Below are positions 7,112 to 15,783 of a stretch of 64,000 nucleotides of DNA, in pieces. Within the stretch, counting starts at the first letter, position 1. Each line of letters begins with the position of its first letter. The stretch lies in the NCBI RefSeq assembly GCF_008064665.1, contig NZ_VRZA01000002.1, forward strand, positions 744,001-808,000, given 5' to 3'. Source of the stretch: Parahaliea maris (GTDB lineage Bacteria; Pseudomonadota; Gammaproteobacteria; Pseudomonadales; Halieaceae). The translations under genes and the position numbers were made by a program. The notes beneath the pieces were generated by a model. The model had not been told where the DNA came from. It did no database searches and was given only the letters and a program-made list of their open reading frames with translations.

Positions 7112-9265
7112 GTGTCTCAGAGAGGTAGCGCTACAGGCGTCATCGATTCTGTAGAGGATTGTGTTGATCGCACCCTGGAGAGGGTGGGGCGTAAGGTGGT
7201 CATTGCCGCACCGCTGGGCCTCGGCAAGCCGGTGCAGTTGATCAACGCCTTTTACCGACGCGCCGTTGCCGACCCCTCCATCTCCCTGCACATTCTCACA
7301 GCGCTGTCGCTCGAGCGCCCGGCGGTTCCCGAGGGGCTGGCGGGGCGCCTCGCCGGCCCTATCGTGGAGAGAATCTACGGCGATTATGAAGAGCTCGCCT
7401 ACATGGCGCCCCTGCGTGCGCGCCAGTTACCCGGCAATATCCGGGTGAGCGAATTCTACTTTCGCGCCGGGGCCATGAAACGGGTCGTCGACGCCCAGCG
7501 ACACTATATCTCCAGTAATTACACTCATGTGGCACGCGACCTGGTGGGCCACGGTGTCAACGTGGTTGCGCAGATGGTGGCCCGCCGCGGTGACGCGGTG
7601 AGCCTGTCCTGCAATCCCGATCTCACCCGCCATATGGCGGAAATGCTCTCCAGGGCTGGCCGCCCGGTGATCTATCTCGGCCAGGTGCACCCCGAGCTGC
7701 CCTTTATGGAGGGTGATGCGTTGGTGGCCCCGGACTTTTTCGACCTGCTGGTCGTCGGCCCCGACTGCAACCGCCGCCTGTTCAGTGCACCCAATACCGC
7801 CATTCCCCTGGCGGATTACGCGGCGGCACTCCACGCCAGCAGTCTGGTCGTCGATGGCGGCACCCTGCAGATTGGAATCGGTTCCCTGGGCGATGCCGTT
7901 GCCCAGGCCTGCATCCTGCGCCACCGCGAAGGCGAGGTGTACCGGCGGATGCTGGCGGACCTCGACGTTCCGCCAGGCGAGGTCGAGCAGCACCGGGGGC
8001 CATTCTCGAAAGGACTGTACGCATCCACCGAGATGTTTGTCAGCGGTATGCTGGCGATGATCGACGCGGGCATTGTCAAACGTCGTGTCTACGACGATCT
8101 CCTGTTGCAGGAGGGCATGAACCGTGGGCACATTTCCGAGATCGTGGATGACTCGCTGCTCCAGTGGCTCTACGCAGAGCAGGCCCTGCCACGGGTGCTG
8201 GACCAGGCTTCGCTGGACTGGCTGCAGCACTGGGGCATTGTCGGCACCTCGACCCGCCTGCGCGATGGCCAGCTGGTGGGCGCCCACGGTACGCTGGTAA
8301 ATGACCTGGAGGACACATCGACCCGCCACTCACTGCTGCTGGAAACCCGCGGCCAGCCCCTGCAGCACGGCCACATCGTCCACGCCGGCTTTTTTCTCGG
8401 ACCGCGCGATTTTTACCGCCGCCTGCGGGAACTGGACGCCGATCAACGTCGCACGCTGTGCATGACCTGGGTGGAGCGGACCAACCAACTGCTGGAGGAT
8501 GTGCCCCTGTACACCGCCCAGCGTCGCCACGCCCGTTTTATCAATACCGGGATGATGGTCACCCTGTCCGGCGCCGTGGTCTCCGACGCGCTCGAGGATG
8601 GCACTGTCATCAGCGGGGTAGGGGGCCAATACAACTTCGTGGCCATGGCCCACGACCTGCCCGATGCGCGCTCGATACTCTGCGTCCGCAGCACCCGGAC
8701 TGAAGGCGGCGAACCGCGCTCCAATATTGTCCACTTCTATGGCCACACCACCATTCCCCGTCACCTGCGCGATATTGTGGTCACCGAGTACGGGATTGCC
8801 GACCTGCGCGGCCAGGACGACCAGGAGGTGATCAAGCGCCTGATCAACGTGGCCGACTCACGCTTCCAGCCCGCGCTGGTAGCGGCGGGGGTGGCCTGCG
8901 GCAAACTCGAGCCCGGTTACCAGGTACCCGCCGTCTACCAGCGCAATACCCCCGACCGGCTCGCGCAATGCCTCGAGGGGCACCGGAGCGGGGGTTATCT
9001 GCCTGACTATCCTTTTGGCACCGACCTGACAGCTGTCGAGCAGGCGCTCTCCGACAGCTTACAGGCGCTCGACCAGTTGCGCCGGCGGCCGCGCCAACTC
9101 ATGGCCCTGGCCTGGCGATCCCTGCGCAACCCGCTGCCCGCAGCGGCGGGGCCATTTCTGGCGCGGATGGAGCTCGATCCCGCCGTCGGCTTCAGGGACA
9201 ACCTTGTGGCGCGACTGCTGGGACAATTGCTCGATGAACGTGGCTGGCTGGCCGATGGGGGTTGA
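7112..9265 (+). CDS. Acetyl-CoA hydrolase/transferase family protein (717 aa)
   Basis: The protein resembles class I CoA-transferases of the acetyl-CoA hydrolase/succinyl-CoA:acetate transferase group, which swap CoA between acids through a glutamyl-CoA intermediate. Visible features are the N-terminal IAAPLGLGKPVQLINAF, the central GGTLQIGIGSLGDAVAQ, and the C-terminal domain with GVGGQYNFVAMAHDL, HFYGHTTIPRHLRDIVVTEYGIADLRGQ. At 717 residues it is about 200 longer than the usual 500-residue enzymes: the middle (about residues 300-480) and the C-terminal tail (about 620-717) are extra. The start is GTG 7112 after a GGAGGGCAGG site. Whether it transfers or hydrolyses CoA is unknown. It abuts and overlaps the nucleotidase gene. 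Confidence 0.82.
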   Translation: MSQRGSATGVIDSVEDCVDRTLERVGRKVVIAAPLGLGKPVQLINAFYRRAVADPSISLHILTALSLERPAVPEGLAGRLAGPIVERIYGDYEELAYMAPLRARQLPGNIRVSEFYFRAGAMKRVVDAQRHYISSNYTHVARDLVGHGVNVVAQMVARRGDAVSLSCNPDLTRHMAEMLSRAGRPVIYLGQVHPELPFMEGDALVAPDFFDLLVVGPDCNRRLFSAPNTAIPLADYAAALHASSLVVDGGTLQIGIGSLGDAVAQACILRHREGEVYRRMLADLDVPPGEVEQHRGPFSKGLYASTEMFVSGMLAMIDAGIVKRRVYDDLLLQEGMNRGHISEIVDDSLLQWLYAEQALPRVLDQASLDWLQHWGIVGTSTRLRDGQLVGAHGTLVNDLEDTSTRHSLLLETRGQPLQHGHIVHAGFFLGPRDFYRRLRELDADQRRTLCMTWVERTNQLLEDVPLYTAQRRHARFINTGMMVTLSGAVVSDALEDGTVISGVGGQYNFVAMAHDLPDARSILCVRSTRTEGGEPRSNIVHFYGHTTIPRHLRDIVVTEYGIADLRGQDDQEVIKRLINVADSRFQPALVAAGVACGKLEPGYQVPAVYQRNTPDRLAQCLEGHRSGGYLPDYPFGTDLTAVEQALSDSLQALDQLRRRPRQLMALAWRSLRNPLPAAAGPFLARMELDPAVGFRDNLVARLLGQLLDERGWLADGG

Positions 9266-9303
9266 GCTGGTGCGCCCTGGACACTGGGGGTATGCTTGTG
9301 GCC

Positions 9304-10203
9304 ATGAATAGACGGGTCGAAAACAAGCTGGTCGTAGCCATTTCATCCCGGGCGCTGTTTGATCTGGCGGCCAGCCACCAGGTCTACGAACAGGAAGGGC
9401 TGCAAGCTTACTCCGACTACCAGATAGCCCACGAGGACGAGCCGCTGGAGCCTGGTGAGGCCTTCCCGCTGGTGGAAAAAATGCTGCGTCTCAATGCCAT
9501 TCTCGGCGGTGAGGCCCAGGTGGAAGTGGTCCTGCTCTCACGTAACAGCGCCGATACCGGGCTGCGGGTGTTCAACTCTATCGAACACTACGGGCTGTCC
9601 ATCACCCGGGCCGCCTTCTGCGGTGGCGAGAGCCCCTGGCGCTATATCCGCGCCTTTGGCTGCCAACTGTTCCTGTCCAACGAGGCAGAAGACGTACGTC
9701 ACGCCCTGGACTGCGGTGTTGCCGCGGCCACCCTGGTGTCCTCCCGCGGCGGTGTATCCGACAGCGAGCAGCTGCGCTTCGCTTTCGACGGCGACGCGGT
9801 GCTGTTTTCCGACGAGGCCGAGCGGGTGTACAAGAGCGAGGGCCTCGAGGCGTTTACCGCCAGCGAGCAGGCCGCTGCCCACACCCCCCTTGGGGGCGGC
9901 CCCTTCAAGCCCTTCCTGGCGGCCTTGCACCAGTTGCAACAGGCGTTCCCGGCCAGTGAGGCGCCCATCCGCACAGCGCTGGTCACCGCGCGCTCGGCCC
10001 CGGCCCACGCCCGGGTCATTCGCACCCTGCGGGCCTGGAATATCCGTATCGATGAGTCCATCTTCCTCGGCGGCCTCAACAAGACCGAATTTCTCCGGGC
10101 CTACCAGGCGGATGTGTTCTTCGATGACCAGCAGACCCACTGCGTCTCCGCCAGTCCCCACGTGGCCACCGGCCATGTTCCCCATGGGGTAGCCAATGTC
10201 TGA
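9304..10203 (+). CDS. Cytosolic 5'-nucleotidase (NT5C1-like family)
   Basis: A 299-residue protein of the 5'-nucleotidase family related to animal cN-I. It starts LVVAISSRALFDL, which carries the hydrophobic strand of the family's nucleophile region, and contains LRLNAILGG, NSADTGLRVFNSIEHYGLSITRAAFCGG, TARSAPAHARVIRTLRAWNIRIDESIFLGG and VFFDDQQTHC, all typical of this group. It should dephosphorylate nucleoside 5'-monophosphates in the cytoplasm. The longest frame begins at 9262 and overlaps the upstream stop; ATG 9304 or 9292 is the more likely start (a G-rich stretch precedes both), so the N-terminus is uncertain by a few residues. Confidence 0.82.
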   Translation: MNRRVENKLVVAISSRALFDLAASHQVYEQEGLQAYSDYQIAHEDEPLEPGEAFPLVEKMLRLNAILGGEAQVEVVLLSRNSADTGLRVFNSIEHYGLSITRAAFCGGESPWRYIRAFGCQLFLSNEAEDVRHALDCGVAAATLVSSRGGVSDSEQLRFAFDGDAVLFSDEAERVYKSEGLEAFTASEQAAAHTPLGGGPFKPFLAALHQLQQAFPASEAPIRTALVTARSAPAHARVIRTLRAWNIRIDESIFLGGLNKTEFLRAYQADVFFDDQQTHCVSASPHVATGHVPHGVANV

Positions 10204-10265
10204 CGCGGGCGTCTTATGCCAGAACTGCTAGCATCGCGCCCGATTAACTACTATTGTGCATATAG

Positions 10266-11297
<1,032 letters not shown>

Positions 11298-11348
11298 ACC
11301 AGATTCTCCCCAGCGAATGCCGGGCCTTGCGCCGGCGCCTCCCAGCCG

Positions 11349-11617
11349 CTAGTGTCGTGAGTCATAAATTCGCATGTTTCAGAGCACCCAGGCGGCGTTG
11401 GCGCAAGGCGCGTTCCGCCGCCAATATCGTCTATATTGGCAAGGGGCGCAACGCGGTGCCAGCGTCGCCTGGGAGCTCCCTTCGGGCGAACCATGCCGGG
11501 CCGGTGGCTGCGTTCCAGTTCTTGGCAAGGGCTACGGCCATTGCCTGCGAACTGCGCCTTGCCACCGGCCCGGCATGGCTCGCTGAAATCGTGCGAATTT
11601 ATGACTCACGACACTAG
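11349..11617. mobile_element. Transposase-less inverted-repeat element (MITE-like), 269 bp
   Basis: Perfect 26-bp terminal inverted repeats occupy 11349-11374 and 11592-11617; the outer part reads CTAGTGTCGTGAGTCATAAA on the left and its complement on the right. Subterminal sequence continues as an imperfect inverted repeat (for example TTTCAG/CTGAAA and a GCAAGGCGC/GCGCCTTGC pair). No open frame of transposase size is inside. The ends include TA, matching the TA target duplication of IS630/Tc1-type transposases, so I infer a non-autonomous element mobilised by such an enzyme. It separates cysB from thrH. Confidence 0.8.
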
Positions 11618-11652
11618 ATTGACGCGTTTTGTTTGCCTGCCCGGAGTGAAAC

Positions 11653-12270
11653 ATGGAACTGGCCTGCCTTGACCTGGAAGGGGTGCTTGTCCCCGAAATC
11701 TGGATTGCCTTCGCCGAGAAAACCGGCATCGATGAACTGCGAGCCACCACTCGCGACATTCCCGATTACAACGTCTTGATGCGCCAGCGCCTCGGCCTGC
11801 TGGACCAGCACGGGCTGAAAATCGACGACATCCAGCAGGTGATCGCCACCCTGGAACCCCTGCCTGGTGCAGTGGAGTTCGTCGACTGGCTGCGCGAGCG
11901 CTTCCAGGTCATCATCCTGTCCGACACCTTCTACGAATTCTCCCAGCCGCTGATGCGCCAGCTGGGTTGGCCCACGCTGTTCTGTCATCGCCTGATTACC
12001 GACGACAGCGGCCGGGTGGTGGATTACAAGTTGCGCCAGGAGGATCCCAAGCGGATGTCCGTCAAGGCGCTGCACGGCCTGCAGTACCGCGTGATTGCCG
12101 CGGGTGACTCCTACAATGACACCACGATGCTGGCGGAGGCCGACGCCGGGATCCTGTTTCACGCCCCCGATAACGTGATCGCGGAGTTCCCCCAGTTCCC
12201 TGCGGTGCACACCTACGACGACCTCAAGCAGGCCTTTATTACTGCCAGCGAGCGCGCCCTCAGTCTTTGA
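11653..12270 (+). CDS. thrH: ThrH, phosphoserine phosphatase / homoserine phosphotransferase
   Basis: A 205-residue HAD-superfamily enzyme, the same length as the Pseudomonas protein and very similar to it throughout. HAD motifs: nucleophile D7 in ACLDLEGVL, motif II serine in VIILSDTFYEF, lysine and motif IV in GDSYNDTTML. The characterised Pseudomonas enzyme hydrolyses phosphoserine and can transfer phosphate to homoserine, linking serine and threonine synthesis. ATG 11653 begins 36 bases after the inverted-repeat element, so the native promoter may be displaced or supplied by it. It converges on pabB with only six bases between stops. Confidence 0.93.
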   Translation: MELACLDLEGVLVPEIWIAFAEKTGIDELRATTRDIPDYNVLMRQRLGLLDQHGLKIDDIQQVIATLEPLPGAVEFVDWLRERFQVIILSDTFYEFSQPLMRQLGWPTLFCHRLITDDSGRVVDYKLRQEDPKRMSVKALHGLQYRVIAAGDSYNDTTMLAEADAGILFHAPDNVIAEFPQFPAVHTYDDLKQAFITASERALSL

Positions 12271-12276
12271 TGACGG

Positions 12277-13674
12277 CTACTGCCCCCGGGCCGGGTCCGG
12301 GGGCAGAAAATCCCGTTCCAGGCAGCCGAGGAAGCGACCGATCTTGTCCAGGGTTTCCTGGTACTCGGCGTCGCAGACAGAGTCGGCGACAATGCCGCCA
12401 CCGCCCCAGCAACGAATCTCACCCTCGGCACAGAGCAGGCTGCGAATGGCGATGTTGCTGTCCATTCTGCCGTCGGCGCTGACGTAGAGCAGCGACCCGC
12501 AGTAGGCCTGGCGCGCGGTGTTTTCCAGTTCGGCGATGATCTGCATGGCGCGACGCTTCGGGGCACCGGTAATGGAGCCCCCCGGGAACGCGTCCCGTAA
12601 CAACTCCATGGCGCTTCGTTGCGGTGACAGTTCTCCGCTGATGGCGCTGACCAGGTGGTGAACGGTGGGGTAGCTCTCCACTTCGAACAGGGCGTCCACG
12701 CAGACGCTGCCCGGCACGCAATTCTGGCCGAGGTCATTGCGCAGCAGATCCACGATCATCAGGTTTTCAGCCCGATCCTTGGCACTGTTGCGCAGCTCCC
12801 GCGCCAGGTCGGCGTCCTCCGCCGGTGTCTGTCCCCGGGGCCTGGTGCCCTTGATCGGGCGGGTTTCCACGTGCCGACCGCGCAGAGAGAGGAAGCGTTC
12901 GGGCGACAGGCTGAGCAGGGCGCCGCCATCAAATTCCAGGTAGCCGGAAAAAGGGGCCCCGGCGATTTGTCGCAGTTGACGGTAGGCGGAGAAGGGATCG
13001 CCGGTAAAGGGTGCGGCAAAACACTGTGCCAGATTGACCTGGTAGCAGTCACCCGCAGTGATGTAGTCCTGGATGCATTGGAAAGCCTTGTTGTAGTCCT
13101 CCCGGGTCATTACCGTCGCAAAGGGCGCCTCCAGGGTGAACGCACCTGCACTTCTCCTTGCACCCGAGCGAATCCGGGCCAGCAAGTCCTGGCGGGTAGT
13201 GGCCGGCACCCAGGGCAGGCTGACCAGTGTGCTGCGCTGTAGAAGATGATCCTGTATCACGCACCAGTCGTAAGCGCGCAGTGCGACCAGCGGGGCGGCG
13301 GGGGCCTCGCCGTTCCGCGTTGGCGCGATACCGTGGAGCAGATTCCCCGCGTCGTAACTGATGTAGCCCAGCAAACCGCCGCAGAAGGGCAGGTCTCCGT
13401 CGGGGGCGCCGATACCCCGGTAGCGTTCCCGGTGAAACCGGATCAGGTCGTCGAAGCAACTTTTTATGGCGGCCTCGGAGGCGATGTTGGCGGGCATACA
13501 GGCCGGGCCGTCTGCCGCCGGGTCAGCCACCAGGATGTCGAAGCGGCCACCCTGGGGGGCGCCGTGGCTGCTGTCCAGGAAGGCCGCCCCGGGCAGCTCG
13601 CGCAGACTCGCGAACAACTCGCAGGCGTCCCCATAATAAGGGATTTCATCCAGCTTCAGGGCATGTTCAGGCAC
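12277..13674 (-). CDS. pabB: Aminodeoxychorismate synthase component I
   Basis: A 465-residue chorismate-utilising enzyme. It makes 4-amino-4-deoxychorismate from chorismate and ammonia (the latter from PabA) for folate synthesis. Motifs: PERFLSLRGRHVETRPIKGT with the KGTRPRG active-site region, NLMIVDLLRNDLGQNCVPGS, and PGGSITGAPKRRAMQII. The invariant lysine in the IKGT motif distinguishes PabB/TrpE chemistry. TrpE is the alternative, but length and the thrH-pabB neighbourhood favour PabB. The first ATG at 13674 gives a plausible PabB N-terminus. Confidence 0.9.
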   Translation of the reverse strand: MPEHALKLDEIPYYGDACELFASLRELPGAAFLDSSHGAPQGGRFDILVADPAADGPACMPANIASEAAIKSCFDDLIRFHRERYRGIGAPDGDLPFCGGLLGYISYDAGNLLHGIAPTRNGEAPAAPLVALRAYDWCVIQDHLLQRSTLVSLPWVPATTRQDLLARIRSGARRSAGAFTLEAPFATVMTREDYNKAFQCIQDYITAGDCYQVNLAQCFAAPFTGDPFSAYRQLRQIAGAPFSGYLEFDGGALLSLSPERFLSLRGRHVETRPIKGTRPRGQTPAEDADLARELRNSAKDRAENLMIVDLLRNDLGQNCVPGSVCVDALFEVESYPTVHHLVSAISGELSPQRSAMELLRDAFPGGSITGAPKRRAMQIIAELENTARQAYCGSLLYVSADGRMDSNIAIRSLLCAEGEIRCWGGGGIVADSVCDAEYQETLDKIGRFLGCLERDFLPPDPARGQ

Positions 13675-14000
13675 TGCTTCAACTCCGCCGCGCTGAGGGT
13701 GTGCCCCGGCACAATGTTGTCACTGAATATATTCGTCATGGCTCTGTTTGCGGCATAGGTAAAGCGTATTAACTGACCAGTTTAAGCACTTGAATTGCGT
13801 CTAAAATGTCAATTTTCCTGTCATCTCGGGAAATTGACTCACCCATACCGCTGAACTACTGTGTTGCACCAACATAGCGGGTGGGCCTGCATCCTATGCC
13901 TGCCTATCGCTACGCGCAAATCCCCCACGTCTCGAGGAGCACACAGGCACTCTCCAAGCGGGTGCCGGAACGGCAGCCTCACAGCCTGAAAAGAAGGATT
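13675..14000. other. Regulatory region upstream of the propionyl-CoA carboxylase genes
   Basis: About 325 bases divide the divergent pabB and carboxylase operons. The middle (13760-13845) is AT-rich compared with the flanks and holds the inverted repeat listed separately. The stretch from 13881 is open in frame with the carboxyltransferase but its translation does not look like the family, and a strong ribosome site lies at the downstream ATG, so I treat it as leader. Confidence 0.45.
13808..13838. promoter_or_regulatory. Candidate operator: inverted repeat GTCAATTT-N15-AAATTGAC
   Basis: Perfect 8-bp arms (13808-13815 and 13831-13838) separated by 15 bases lie about 165 bases before the carboxyltransferase start. 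A TAAAAT hexamer just upstream (13802-13807) could be a -10 box, in which case the repeat would overlap the transcription start as a repressor site. No matching regulator is encoded nearby. The assignment rests on symmetry and position only. Confidence 0.4.
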
Positions 14001-15734
14001 ATGACAGCACACGACGATCAAGCACTTATCGCCTCCCTGGAGAACCCCTTTGCCGAACAGAGCGAGGTAGAGTTCAAGGTTCCCGGACAGATTGCCAGCG
14101 AACCCGGTCTGTATGAAACAGCCCTGAAGGCTGGCTGGGAATTGCAGCAGCGCCCCTACCAGGCGGCTGGGGTAAAGAGCATCCAGCGCCAGCACCAGAA
14201 AAACCGGATGACCGTCTGGGAGCGTATCGAGTTCCTCGCCGATGAAGCGCCCACCGTGCTTTACCAGAACTGGGGCCCCAACCTCGACGGCGCTTCGCTG
14301 GTCACTGCACTGATCAAGGTGGGTGGACGCGATATCGCTATCTACGGTCACGACTTTACCGTGCGCGCCGGTTCCATGGACGCCACCAACGGCAAGAAGC
14401 TGGCCCGCCTGTTCGAACTGGCCGCCAAGCGCAAGATTCCGCTGGTGGGCCTCAACGATTCGGCCGGCGCCTACATACCCGCCGGGGTCGGCGGACTTGA
14501 CGGTTACGCGGACGCGTTTACCGCCCTGCGCAAGATTTCCGGCGTGGTGCCGTCCATCATGTGCATGTTCGGCTTCAACGCCGGCGGCGGTTCCTACCTG
14601 CCGCGGCAGGGTAGCTTCCTGATCCAGCCCAACGAGACCTTCTTCGGGCTGACTGGCCCCGGCGTGGTGAAATCGGTACTGGGTGAGGACGTCACCCCCG
14701 ATGAACTCGGCGGCCCGGGCGTACACAGCCAGAGCGGCGTGACCGACTTTGTCGTGCCTGACGAAGTGGCGGCACTGCGCAAGGTGCGCGCGCTGCTGAA
14801 CTACCTGCCGAGCAACAACAACTCCCTGGCCCCGCACCAGGCGTCCTCGGACCCGGTAACCCGCAAGACCTGGGATATCGACATCCTGCTGAAGAAAGCC
14901 TTCAACTCGCCCACCGGGTTTAATACGCCCATCGATATCAGCATCCTGATACAACAGTTGTGCGACCACGGTGACTTCCTGGAGATCCAGCCCGAGCGGG
15001 CGCGCAACACGGTCACCGCCCTCGGCCGCATGGGCGGCAACGTGGTGGGTTTTGTGGCCAACAACTCTTCCGTGGCGTCCGGCCAGATCGATATCGCCGC
15101 CGCCTACAAGAACGCCCGCTTTATCCGCTTCTGTAACCTGTACAACATCCCCATCATTTTCCTCGAGGACACCACCGGCTTCCTGCCGGGGCGCGAGCAG
15201 GAAGCGGGGGGTATCGTGCAGGCCGGGCGCGCCATGCTGGACGCCATTGTCGATCTGCGTACACCGCGCTTCCTCGTGCTGGTGCGCAATGCTTTCGGTG
15301 GCGCCTACGCGTCCTATAACAACTACCCGACCGGAGCCGACTTTGTCGTGGCGTTGCCGACCACCCGGGTTGCCGTAATGGGCCCCGCGGGTGTGGAGTA
15401 TGTTTACAAGGACGAATTGAAGAAAATCCGGGGCTCCGTGGCCGCCAAGGTGGCAGCGGAAACCGAAGCCCAGATACAGGCCGGACTGTCCGCCGACGAC
15501 GCTCGCGCCACCGCCGAGCAACTGGTGGGCAACTGGGTGAAATCAGAAGAGCAACTGCTCGCCCAGCGCTATGAGCGCGAACTGATGAACCCCAACGAGG
15601 CCCTGAGCCTGGGTTCTATTTCCCAGATCGTCATGCCCTCGGACCTGCGCCAGGTATTGGCAGAGCATATGGATTTCTGCCTGCGCCACTACACGCCGGA
15701 ACCGCTGACATCCGTCCAGCGCGAATTCCATTAA
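14001..15734 (+). CDS. Acyl-CoA carboxylase carboxyltransferase subunit (propionyl-CoA carboxylase beta)
   Basis: A 577-residue carboxyltransferase with two crotonase-like halves. The N-terminal half has [22 protein letters not shown] and the CoA-binding [17 protein letters not shown] region; the C-terminal half has [41 protein letters not shown] and [17 protein letters not shown]. It transfers carboxyl from biotin to an acyl-CoA. The substrate is inferred as propionyl-CoA because epimerase and mutase genes follow; methylcrotonyl- or acetyl-CoA are alternatives. ATG 14001 has AAGAAGGA 5-12 bases upstream; an earlier in-frame ATG (13881) would add 40 non-homologous residues. Confidence 0.88.
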   Translation: MTAHDDQALIASLENPFAEQSEVEFKVPGQIASEPGLYETALKAGWELQQRPYQAAGVKSIQRQHQKNRMTVWERIEFLADEAPTVLYQNWGPNLDGASLVTALIKVGGRDIAIYGHDFTVRAGSMDATNGKKLARLFELAAKRKIPLVGLNDSAGAYIPAGVGGLDGYADAFTALRKISGVVPSIMCMFGFNAGGGSYLPRQGSFLIQPNETFFGLTGPGVVKSVLGEDVTPDELGGPGVHSQSGVTDFVVPDEVAALRKVRALLNYLPSNNNSLAPHQASSDPVTRKTWDIDILLKKAFNSPTGFNTPIDISILIQQLCDHGDFLEIQPERARNTVTALGRMGGNVVGFVANNSSVASGQIDIAAAYKNARFIRFCNLYNIPIIFLEDTTGFLPGREQEAGGIVQAGRAMLDAIVDLRTPRFLVLVRNAFGGAYASYNNYPTGADFVVALPTTRVAVMGPAGVEYVYKDELKKIRGSVAAKVAAETEAQIQAGLSADDARATAEQLVGNWVKSEEQLLAQRYERELMNPNEALSLGSISQIVMPSDLRQVLAEHMDFCLRHYTPEPLTSVQREFH

Positions 15735-15783
15735 GAGCAACGGCAGGCCAGCCTCCGCAACGAATTAGAACAGAGGAAACACC

